Made by a program: the position numbers and the translations under genes. A stretch of 5,507 nt of DNA. Origin: DAISKN01 sp964553925 (GTDB lineage: Bacteria > Acidobacteriota > Vicinamibacteria > Marinacidobacterales > SMYC01). The DNA is taken from NCBI GenBank assembly GCA_964553925.1, contig CAZKNR010000206.1, positions 1 to 5,507 on the forward strand, written 5' to 3'. Positions within the stretch are counted from its first letter, which is position 1, and each line of letters begins with the position of its first letter. The notes under the pieces are model-generated. The model had not been told where the DNA came from. It saw only the letters and a program-made list of their open reading frames with translations, and made no database searches. Shown piece by piece: positions 1 to 5,507 of the stretch.

Positions 1-11
1 CTCTTCTCGAG

Positions 12-1844
12 ATGAACATCCTCGGAATATCCGCCTTCTATCACGATAGCGCCGCCTGCCTCGTTCGCGACGGCGATATCGTGGCGGCGGCCCAGGAAGA
101 GCGGTTCACCCGAAAGAAGCACGACCACGGGTTTCCTCGGAGAGCCGCCGCGTATTGTCTTTCGGAGGCCGGGATACGCGCCGAGGATCTGGATTTCGTC
201 GCCTTCTACGACAAGCCGCTCTTGAAGTTCGACCGCATCCTCGAGACCTACATCGCCTACGCGCCGAGAGGATACGAGCTCTTCCTCAAGGGGCTTCCCC
301 TCTGGCTTCACGAGAAGCTCTACACTCCGCGCGAGCTCGACCGGGGTCTCGACGGCCTCTACCGCGGCCGCTACGTCTTCACCCGGCATCACGAGTCCCA
401 CGCGGCGAGCGCTTTTTTTCCCTCGCCCTTCGAACGCGCCGCCATCCTCACCCTGGACGGGGTGGGGGAGTGGTCGACGGGAACTATCGGCCTCGGGGAG
501 CGAAACCGCATCGAGCTCCTGAAAGAGCTCCGCTTCCCCCATTCGCTCGGGCTTCTCTACTCCGCCTTCACCTACTTCTGCGGCTTCAAGGTCAATAGCG
601 GCGAGTACAAGCTCATGGGGCTCGCTCCGTACGGTGAGCCGAGGTACCGGGACGTCATTCTCGAGAAGCTCATCGACCTGAAAGCGGACGGGTCCTTCCG
701 GATGGACATGTCCTACTTCGCCTACTGCCGCGCGGACGTGATGACGTCGGAGAAGTTCGCGCGTCTCTTCGGCGGCCCGCCGCGGGCGCGGGAAGCTCCG
801 CTCACCGAGCGGGAGATGGACCTCGCGGCCTCGATCCAGGCAGTGACGGAGGAGATCCTGCTTCGCGCCGCCCGGCACGCGCACGAGGTCACTTCCGCCG
901 AGAACCTCGTTCTCGCTGGCGGCGTCGCGCTGAACTGCGTCGCCAATGGCCGCATCGCGCGAGAAGGGCCGTTCAAGAGAGTCTGGATCCAGCCCGCCGC
1001 CGGAGACGCGGGCGGCGCCCTGGGCGCCGCGCTCTTCGTGTGGTATCAGCTCCTGGACGAACCGCGAAAGGCTCTAGAGACCGGCGACTACCAGAAGGGA
1101 TCGCTTCTCGGGCCGGGCTTCGAAGAGCAATCGCTCCTCTCCTTTCTCGATTCGGTGGGGGCTTCCTACCGTGGCTTCGAATCGGAGGATGAGCTCGCGG
1201 GGGAAGTCGCCGAGCTACTCGCCGCGGAGCAAGTCGTGGGGCACGTGGAGGGCCGCATGGAGTTCGGTCCGCGCGCTCTCGGGAGCCGGTCGATCCTGGG
1301 CGACGCCCGCTCCCCGAAAATGCAATCGGTGATGAACCTCAAGATCAAGTTCCGCGAGTCCTTTCGCCCGTTCGCGCCCGCGGTGCTGCGCGAGGAAGCG
1401 GATTCCTATTTCGAGATGCGCCCTTCGGAAGAGAGTCCCTACATGATGCTCGTGGCCCCCCTCCGCTCCGATCGGCGCCTTCCGGCAAGCGAGAACGGCG
1501 CCGTGGGCCTCGACAAGCTTCGGGAGCCGCGGTCGGTCGTGCCCGCGATCACCCACGTCGATTACTCGGCCCGGGTCCAGACCGTCGACCGCGAGAGGAA
1601 CCCGAGGTTTCACCGCATCCTCGCGAGATTCCGGGAAAAGACCGGCTGCCCGGTCCTCATCAACACCAGCTTCAACGTGCGCGGGGAGCCCATCGTTTGC
1701 ACGCCGGAGGACGCCTATCGCTGTTTCATGGCGACGAACCTCGACGCTTTGGTGCTGGGGAGGTTCTTGTTAATGAAGGAGGACCAGCCCAGTGCGGGCC
1801 GTGCCGGCTCCGAAGACCACCTCGCGCGGTTCGAGCTGGACTGA
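12..1844 (+). CDS. NodU/CmcH/TobZ-family O-carbamoyltransferase
   Basis: This family moves a carbamoyl group from carbamoyl phosphate to a hydroxyl group through a carbamoyl-adenylate intermediate, in the cytoplasm. The protein is 610 aa, a normal full length. It starts with the canonical family opening (MNILGISAFYHDSAACLV), which fixes the ATG at 12 although only 11 bases of upstream sequence are visible. The N-terminal Kae1-like domain (about 1-350) has the HxxxH metal motif H126-H130 and D149 in TLDGVGEW. It also carries the LMGLAPYGEP segment, LAGGVALNCVANG, and D332 in AAGDAGGALG. The H130-to-D149 spacing of 19 equals the TobZ H118-to-D137 spacing as I remember it. The C-terminal domain (about 400-600) has GRMEFGPRALGSRSI from G414, RPFAP, and INTSFNVRGEP from I550. 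No key residue appears lost. It leads a tight unit with the two membrane genes downstream. The acceptor (sugar, lipid, antibiotic or toxin) cannot be read from the sequence. Confidence 0.95.
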   Translation: MNILGISAFYHDSAACLVRDGDIVAAAQEERFTRKKHDHGFPRRAAAYCLSEAGIRAEDLDFVAFYDKPLLKFDRILETYIAYAPRGYELFLKGLPLWLHEKLYTPRELDRGLDGLYRGRYVFTRHHESHAASAFFPSPFERAAILTLDGVGEWSTGTIGLGERNRIELLKELRFPHSLGLLYSAFTYFCGFKVNSGEYKLMGLAPYGEPRYRDVILEKLIDLKADGSFRMDMSYFAYCRADVMTSEKFARLFGGPPRAREAPLTEREMDLAASIQAVTEEILLRAARHAHEVTSAENLVLAGGVALNCVANGRIAREGPFKRVWIQPAAGDAGGALGAALFVWYQLLDEPRKALETGDYQKGSLLGPGFEEQSLLSFLDSVGASYRGFESEDELAGEVAELLAAEQVVGHVEGRMEFGPRALGSRSILGDARSPKMQSVMNLKIKFRESFRPFAPAVLREEADSYFEMRPSEESPYMMLVAPLRSDRRLPASENGAVGLDKLREPRSVVPAITHVDYSARVQTVDRERNPRFHRILARFREKTGCPVLINTSFNVRGEPIVCTPEDAYRCFMATNLDALVLGRFLLMKEDQPSAGRAGSEDHLARFELD

Positions 1845-1848
1845 GGGA
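1843..1848 (+). promoter_or_regulatory. Ribosome binding site for the SxtJ-family gene, overlapping the upstream stop
   Basis: GAGGGA lies 3 bases before the ATG at 1852 (its GAGG core is 5 bases before). It shares its first two bases with the TGA stop of the carbamoyltransferase. This arrangement suits translational coupling and supports the 131-aa start. A stronger-looking AAGGAGGA at 1776-1783 sits 8 bases before an in-frame GTG at 1792. Those bases also encode the Lys-Glu-Asp near the end of the carbamoyltransferase, so the match may be coincidental. Confidence 0.5.
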
Positions 1849-1851
1849 CAG

Positions 1852-2247
1852 ATGCTCGTTTCGCTCCAGCTGCAGCCGTCCGATCAAAAACTGCGGCAAT
1901 TCGGGTGGATCGCGGCGGTGGCGCTCCCAGGTCTCGCTCTTTACCTCGAGTGGGGGCGGCTGCCGCTCGTAGTACTCGGGGCGGCCTCCTTGCTCTTCTC
2001 GCTCCTCTGGCCCCAGGGAAACCGGCCGCTCTTCGTCGCGATGAGCCTCGTCTCCTATCCGATCGGGTTCGTGGTATCGCACATCGCGCTTGCGGTACTC
2101 TTCTTCGGAATTCTCACGCCGGTGGGGCTCTTGTTCCGGCTCCTGGGACGCGACCCTCTCGCAAGGCGCTTCGAGCCCGACCGGCCAAGTTACTGGGTGG
2201 AGCTTCCGAAAGTCACGAGCAAGAAGGAATACTTCAAGCAGTTTTGA
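1852..2247 (+). CDS. SxtJ-family small membrane protein
   Basis: This 131-aa hydrophobic protein resembles SxtJ, named from the saxitoxin cluster and found beside carbamoyltransferases in many bacteria. Its biochemical role is not established. A short polar N-terminus (PSDQKLRQFG) is followed by hydrophobic segments at about 17-33, 37-53 and 67-95. Next comes the family signature LTPVGLLFRLLGRDPL (about 88-103) and a cytoplasmic-looking tail with SYW at 113-115 and a lysine-rich end. The ATG at 1852 gives the usual family length of about 130 aa. A GTG at 1792 would add 20 residues (MRAVPAPKTTSRGSSWTEGQ) that do not look like the family and would overlap the upstream gene by 53 bases. The gene begins 7 bp after the carbamoyltransferase stop and ends 3 bp before the next start, so co-transcription is very likely. 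I infer that it anchors or couples the carbamoyltransferase at the inner membrane. Confidence 0.87.
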   Translation: MLVSLQLQPSDQKLRQFGWIAAVALPGLALYLEWGRLPLVVLGAASLLFSLLWPQGNRPLFVAMSLVSYPIGFVVSHIALAVLFFGILTPVGLLFRLLGRDPLARRFEPDRPSYWVELPKVTSKKEYFKQF

Positions 2248-2250
2248 GCC

Positions 2251-2442
2251 ATGGAAAAAGACGAAGACGTGAGAGAGTTGGCGCGGGCGCGGCGGCAGAG
2301 CCTCCCCGCCGAGTTCTGGGACTTTCTCCTTCAGAACAAGAAGTGGTGGCTCCTTCCCATCCTGTTCATACTGCTCCTCATGGGAGCCCTGGTCTTTCTC
2401 GGGAGTAGCGGCGCCGCGCCCTTCATCTACACATTGTTCTAA
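2251..2442 (+). CDS. DUF5989-type single-span membrane peptide
   Basis: This 63-aa protein has a charged N-terminal half (about 1-31, rich in Glu, Asp and Arg) and then KKWWLLP at 30-36. That motif leads into one transmembrane helix at about 33-51, and the protein ends in APFIYTLF. The EFW..LL..KKWWLLP and APFIYTLF pattern matches the small DUF5989 family, which I know as a frequent companion of SxtJ and carbamoyltransferase genes. No function is established. The basic and aromatic residues before the helix suggest an N-in orientation, with the charged region in the cytoplasm where it could contact the carbamoyltransferase; this is inference. The start is 3 bp after the preceding TGA and has no clear Shine-Dalgarno sequence, so translation probably depends on coupling to the SxtJ gene. 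A second in-frame TAA follows 12 bases after the first. Confidence 0.85.
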   Translation: MEKDEDVRELARARRQSLPAEFWDFLLQNKKWWLLPILFILLLMGALVFLGSSGAAPFIYTLF

Positions 2443-2459
2443 GAGGGGTTCTAAGAGGC
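2436..2459. repeat. 12-bp tandem duplication spanning the DUF5989 stop codon
   Basis: GTTCTAAGAGGG (2436-2447) is followed directly by GTTCTAAGAGGC (2448-2459), matching at 11 of 12 positions. The unit includes the TAA stop, so the duplication creates a second in-frame TAA at 2452-2454. It fills most of the 21-bp gap between the convergent genes. It looks like a small slippage duplication rather than a functional site. Confidence 0.7.
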
Positions 2460-2474
2460 GCTCTCAGCGTTTTT
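2459..2474 (+). terminator. Possible weak intrinsic terminator for the carbamoyltransferase unit
   Basis: CGCT (2459-2462), loop CTC, and AGCG (2466-2469) form a 4-bp stem followed by five T residues (2470-2474). It lies just after the DUF5989 stop and runs into the 3' end of the convergent dehydrogenase gene. The stem is short, extendable only by wobble pairs, so it may be fortuitous. Confidence 0.25.
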
Positions 2475-4422
2475 CCGGTTCTTGCGGGGGAAGACGGAGC
2501 GCCACGAGCTCCGCCGGGTGATCCGAGGCCCCGACGGCGACCACGATGTACTGGACTTCACCCACCATGTACGTCATCGGAACGCCCGTCTGATTCGCGG
2601 GAAGCTCGATCTCGGCGAGAATCTCACCCGTCTTCTTGTCGTGCGCCCGCAGCATCCGGCCTCCTCCCCCATACATTCCGAAGAGCCCGCCGCCCTCCCC
2701 GGCGAAGAGAAGCGTCTTCGTCACGAGGAGACCGGCGCGCTCTGGCCTCCCGGTGCGCGGAAGCGTCACTCCCGCGAGCGCGGGATGGTTCTTGACGTAG
2801 TCGGGAGGGTCCCCGTTCGGGATCATGAAGACGTGCTCGCCGCTATTGAGATCGATGGCGGTGATCCGTCCCCACGGCGGCTTGAAGAGGGGAAGCCCCT
2901 GCGGACCGCCTCCCTCGGGGAGCTTCAGACGGCGGCCCTGGATGTAATCCATGTTCGAGGTCTTCGGATCATGGACCATGCCTAAAACCTGAGCGTCGGT
3001 GGAAGAAGCGACGTACAGGATGCCCGTCTCGGGGTCGAAAGCCGCACCCGGCCAGTTGGCACCGCCCTGAGAGCCGGGAAGCGACAGTGTCCCTTTCTTC
3101 GTCTCCGTTACCAATGACGGCGGGTTGAAGAGCGGGCCCAAGCGGTACGTCGAAGCGATCTCGAGCGCTTCTTTCTTCAGCTCGGGGGTGAAGTCGATGA
3201 GGTCGTCCTCCGAGACACCCTGCCTCTCGAAGGGAGCGGGCTTCGACGGAAACGGTTGCGTGAGTGCCGTCTTTTCTCCCGGCACGTCGGTCGGGAGCAC
3301 CGGTCGCTCCTCGATGGGCCAGAGGGGCTCTCCCGTCCTCCTATCGAACACGAAAGTGAATCCCTGCTTGGTGACCGCGGCGACGGCGGGAATCTCCCGG
3401 CCGTCGACCCTGAGGTTCGCGAGGACGGGCGCCGCGGGCAGATCGTAGTCCCAGATGTCGTGGTGCACCGTCTGGTAATGCCAGATTCGCTTCCCGGTCT
3501 TCACGTCGAGGCAGACGAGGCTCTGCGAGAAGAGGTTGTCTCCGTGGCGGTGGCCGCCATAGTAGTCCCCGGTCGGCGCTTCCGTCGGAAGGTAGACGTA
3601 GCCCAGATCGGGATCGGCGGAGAACGTGGTCCAGACGCCGACGTTTCCCGTGTAGCGCCAGGAGTCGTTCTCCCAGGTCTCGTTTCCGAGCTCGCCGGGC
3701 TCGGGAATGGTATGGAAGATCCAGAGTCTTTTTCCCGTGCGGACGTCGTAGCCTCGGACGTGAGCCGGGGGCATCTCCTTCGTCGGCGGCTGTCCTCCCG
3801 CGGGAAGCGCGGCTCCGACGACGATCACGTCGCCGACGACGATCGCGGGAGAGCTCGAGCCGATCGAGTCCTTCAACAGATCGACGGGACGGTCGAGGTC
3901 TTCCTTCAGATCGACGACGCCGTCGCGGCCGAAGTCGGGAAACGGGCGGCCGGTCCTTGCGTCGAGGGCGATCATAAAGTACGCGGGGGTGAGGAAGATG
4001 ATTCGCTCCTCCGTTCCGTCGGTCCAGTAAGAGACGCCTCGCCCCGAGGTCTGCCTCGGCGCGGTCTTTCCGCGCTCGCCTTCGTCGAACCGGTAGATCC
4101 AGAGCGTCTCCCCTGTCGAGGCGTCGATGGCGACCGCGCTCCGGCGCGAGCCCGCGGTGGCGTAAAGGACACCTCCCACCATGATCGGAGTGGCGCGGAG
4201 GTTGAAATCGGGGCGAGGACCGAGGTTTCGGGACTCCCACCGCCAGGCGATCTCGAGCTTCCCGGCGTTGGTCCCGTCGATCTGATCGAGAGGCGCATAA
4301 CGGGTGCTTCCGAGATCTCCGCCGTAGTAGTGCCACTCGCCCTTCTGCGTGCCGTGCTGTGCGCTCGCCGCGCCAGGGAGCAGAAGGGAAAAAAGGACAA
4401 GCGGCGAGAGACGTACCTTCAT
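2464..4422 (-). CDS. Secreted PQQ-dependent dehydrogenase (membrane glucose dehydrogenase-like quinoprotein)
   Basis: This family oxidises sugars or alcohols in the periplasm with PQQ and a divalent metal, passing electrons to the respiratory chain. The 652-aa protein starts with a clear Sec signal peptide (MKVRLSPLVLFSLLLPGAASA, ASA cleavage after residue 21). Eight DxxTG/DxxSG blade motifs, at D100, D154, D226, D306, D360, D463, D524 and D595, fit an eight-bladed propeller. Tryptophans at 108, 234, 314 and 368 match the docking pattern. HHDIWDYDLPAAP starts at H320. D325 and K352 are 27 residues apart, the same spacing as D466 and K493, the PQQ-site residues I recall for E. coli Gcd. GANWPGAAFDPETGILYV (454-471) is also typical. 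There is no N-terminal membrane domain like that of Gcd and no CxxCH haem motif, so a separate electron acceptor is needed. The substrate is unknown. The ATG at 4422 is chosen because the signal peptide begins there, although the frame stays open to 4866. Confidence 0.93.
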   Translation of the reverse strand: MKVRLSPLVLFSLLLPGAASAQHGTQKGEWHYYGGDLGSTRYAPLDQIDGTNAGKLEIAWRWESRNLGPRPDFNLRATPIMVGGVLYATAGSRRSAVAIDASTGETLWIYRFDEGERGKTAPRQTSGRGVSYWTDGTEERIIFLTPAYFMIALDARTGRPFPDFGRDGVVDLKEDLDRPVDLLKDSIGSSSPAIVVGDVIVVGAALPAGGQPPTKEMPPAHVRGYDVRTGKRLWIFHTIPEPGELGNETWENDSWRYTGNVGVWTTFSADPDLGYVYLPTEAPTGDYYGGHRHGDNLFSQSLVCLDVKTGKRIWHYQTVHHDIWDYDLPAAPVLANLRVDGREIPAVAAVTKQGFTFVFDRRTGEPLWPIEERPVLPTDVPGEKTALTQPFPSKPAPFERQGVSEDDLIDFTPELKKEALEIASTYRLGPLFNPPSLVTETKKGTLSLPGSQGGANWPGAAFDPETGILYVASSTDAQVLGMVHDPKTSNMDYIQGRRLKLPEGGGPQGLPLFKPPWGRITAIDLNSGEHVFMIPNGDPPDYVKNHPALAGVTLPRTGRPERAGLLVTKTLLFAGEGGGLFGMYGGGGRMLRAHDKKTGEILAEIELPANQTGVPMTYMVGEVQYIVVAVGASDHPAELVALRLPPQEPEKR

Positions 4423-4430
4423 GGTGCGGA

Positions 4431-4436
4431 ATTCTA
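4431..4436 (-). promoter_or_regulatory. Candidate -10 element for the PQQ dehydrogenase gene
   Basis: Read on the minus strand the hexamer is TAGAAT (5 of 6 to TATAAT), with 8 bases between it and the ATG at 4422. TGTACA at 4455-4460 (4 of 6 to TTGACA) lies 18 bp further upstream. No Shine-Dalgarno sequence precedes the ATG. Transcription from here would start almost at the start codon, giving a leaderless or nearly leaderless message. Confidence 0.3.
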
Positions 4437-4456
4437 CGGGAGGAGCGCACTCACTG

Positions 4457-4462
4457 TACAAT
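4457..4462 (+). promoter_or_regulatory. Candidate -10 element for the serine hydrolase gene
   Basis: TACAAT (5 of 6 to TATAAT, also fitting the TAnnnT pattern) lies 11 bases before the ATG at 4474. No good -35 hexamer is seen at 16-18 bp. The start lacks a Shine-Dalgarno sequence at normal distance; the nearest purine-rich stretch, GGGAGGAGCG at 4438-4447, is about 26 bases away. A leaderless message is therefore plausible. Confidence 0.3.
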
Positions 4463-4473
4463 GCTCGAAAACC

Positions 4474-5507
4474 ATGAACGCACTTCTCCTCGCCCTCTCC
4501 CTGGCGTCCTCCGAGGGCACGATCGAGAAGACGCTCGAGGCCGAGCTCGCGGAGACCCGAACTCCGGGCGCGGCGCTCCTCATCGTCCGGGGAGATGAGG
4601 TTGTTCTGTCGAAGGGTTTTGGTGTCGCGAACGTGGAAACGGGGGAGCCCCTGACGCCGGATCACCTCTTCCGCATGGGCTCCACCACCAAGCTCTTCAC
4701 GGCGATGGCTCTCGCGACCCTGGCCGAGCATGGCAAGATCGATCTCTTGCGCCCCGCCGGAGACATCGTCAAGGGCCTCCCCGGTTTCGTCTCCCCTCTG
4801 ACCGCGCACCAGCTCTTGAGTCACACCGCGGGAATCAAGGACCAGCCCGCGGACTTCGGCCTTCACGACGAGTCGGCTCTGGCCGCATTTGCCCGCGGAT
4901 GGGGAGACGACTACCGCCTTTTGGCTCCGGGTATCGCCTTCTCGTACTCGAACCCCGGCTTCGCTCTCGCCGGCCTCCTCGTCGAGGAGACGACGGGAAA
5001 ACCGTACGCGGATGCGATGAAAGAGCTCCTGCTCGCGCCTCTCGGAATGGAGCGCGCCACGTTTCGTCCGACGGAGGCGATGACCCGCCCGATTTCACAG
5101 GGCCATGAAGTCCCGCTGGAGGGGGCGGTGAAAGTCGTTCGGCCGTTCTCAGACGACTCCAGTCAATGGCCGAACGGGTTTCTCATGTCGAGCGCGTCCG
5201 AGATGGGGCGCTTCGCCCTCGCATTCCTGAACGGCGGCCGCCTCGAAGGGAAAGAAGTCCTTTCGCCCGCCGCCATCGCGCGCGTCTCGGCCGCCCATGC
5301 GGAGATTCCCTACGACCTTCCCGACATGAAGCGCCCGTGCTACGGCTACGGCCTGTTCCTTCACACCTGGGACGGTGTTTCGATCAGAGAGCACGTGGGC
5401 ACGATGCCCGGGTTCACCGCGATTCTCAAGATGGCTCCCTACGAGCGTTTCGCCGTCATCCTTCTCGCGAATCAGGAGGGAGTGACGTTCAGAAAGACGC
5501 TCGCCGC
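4474..5507 (+). CDS. Beta-lactamase-family (class C/PBP4*-like) serine hydrolase, 3' end outside the window
   Basis: The frame is open from ATG 4474 to the window edge: 344 complete codons and no stop. Three catalytic motifs of the fold appear in order and at normal spacing: S70-T-T-K73 (nucleophile serine and base lysine), Y158-S159-N160, and H307-V308-G309, the HxG form of KTG, followed by MPGF. TPGAALLIVRGDEVV (30-44) and LLSHTAGI (114-121) are also typical. Members include D-Ala-D-Ala carboxypeptidases, esterases and peptidases. The HxG form argues against assuming antibiotic resistance, and the substrate cannot be named. The catalytic domain is nearly complete at the edge; any C-terminal extension is unseen. 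The N-terminus (MNALLLALSLASSEG) has a short hydrophobic run but no basic residues, so it is a weak signal peptide. No in-frame start was seen immediately upstream. It is transcribed divergently from the PQQ dehydrogenase gene, 51 bp away. Confidence 0.92.
   Translation, partial: MNALLLALSLASSEGTIEKTLEAELAETRTPGAALLIVRGDEVVLSKGFGVANVETGEPLTPDHLFRMGSTTKLFTAMALATLAEHGKIDLLRPAGDIVKGLPGFVSPLTAHQLLSHTAGIKDQPADFGLHDESALAAFARGWGDDYRLLAPGIAFSYSNPGFALAGLLVEETTGKPYADAMKELLLAPLGMERATFRPTEAMTRPISQGHEVPLEGAVKVVRPFSDDSSQWPNGFLMSSASEMGRFALAFLNGGRLEGKEVLSPAAIARVSAAHAEIPYDLPDMKRPCYGYGLFLHTWDGVSIREHVGTMPGFTAILKMAPYERFAVILLANQEGVTFRKTLA

Noticed and set aside
1012..1030. Perfect 8-bp inverted repeat GCGGCGCC/GGCGCCGC with a 3-base loop
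   Set aside because: It lies in the middle of the carbamoyltransferase gene in codons for the conserved Gly/Ala-rich GDAGGALGAAL segment. GC-rich Gly and Ala codons generate such palindromes by chance, and there is no T-run after it.
1215..1613. Antisense 132-residue open frame within the carbamoyltransferase gene
   Set aside because: The protein has no recognisable family features and lies opposite the highly conserved C-terminal carbamoyltransferase motifs.
3341..4450. A 369-residue minus-strand reading frame overlapping the dehydrogenase gene
   Set aside because: It is very Arg-rich and low in complexity, as expected for an out-of-frame reading of a GC-rich gene, and shows no recognisable domain.
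4461..4598. ATG at 4461 as an alternative start near the serine hydrolase
   Set aside because: It is 13 bases upstream and out of frame with the hydrolase. Its product is Arg/Pro-rich without domain features, although a purine-rich GGGAGGAG lies upstream.
4423..4866. A 148-residue N-terminal extension of the PQQ dehydrogenase on the minus strand
   Set aside because: The frame is open, but the extension lies antisense to the serine hydrolase gene, which has intact catalytic motifs. The signal peptide begins exactly at the internal Met at 4422.

Overview
The window is GC-rich bacterial DNA with codon third positions dominated by G and C. Genes are packed tightly and there is no stretch over 60 bases without a gene. 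There is no rRNA, tRNA, CRISPR array or recognisable mobile element. A three-gene carbamoyltransferase unit beside a secreted PQQ-type quinoprotein and a beta-lactamase-fold serine hydrolase suggests an environmental Gram-negative bacterium. An uncultured Acidobacteriota-like soil or sediment lineage is my best guess, but it rests on style and gene content only. No taxonomic marker is present.

Layout. (1) Positions 12-2442, plus strand: a compact operon-like unit. It holds a complete NodU/CmcH/TobZ-type O-carbamoyltransferase (610 aa), then after 7 bp an SxtJ-family small membrane protein (131 aa), then after 3 bp a DUF5989-type single-span membrane peptide (63 aa). (2) Positions 2443-2463: a 21-bp convergent gap with an almost perfect 12-bp tandem repeat and a weak hairpin plus T-run. 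(3) Positions 2464-4422, minus strand: a 652-aa periplasmic PQQ-dependent dehydrogenase of the membrane-glucose-dehydrogenase-like class, with a signal peptide. (4) Positions 4423-4473: a 51-bp divergent intergenic region with a -10-like hexamer close to each start and no Shine-Dalgarno sequence at the expected distance for either gene. (5) Position 4474 to the window end, plus strand: a class C beta-lactamase-family serine hydrolase, cut off by the window edge after 344 codons.

How the genes may work together. The first three genes almost certainly belong to one unit: a soluble ATP- and carbamoyl-phosphate-using enzyme co-encoded with two tiny membrane proteins. The likely theme is modification of a membrane- or envelope-associated glycan, lipid or metabolite. 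The acceptor is not visible here, and sugar- or natural-product-synthesis partners, if any, must lie upstream of position 1. The quinoprotein and the serine hydrolase are divergently transcribed and share a very short control region. Nothing in the sequence ties them biochemically to the carbamoyltransferase unit. The most unusual element is the carbamoyltransferase/SxtJ/DUF5989 unit, whose two membrane components have no established mechanism. I found no clear evidence of a wholly new system.
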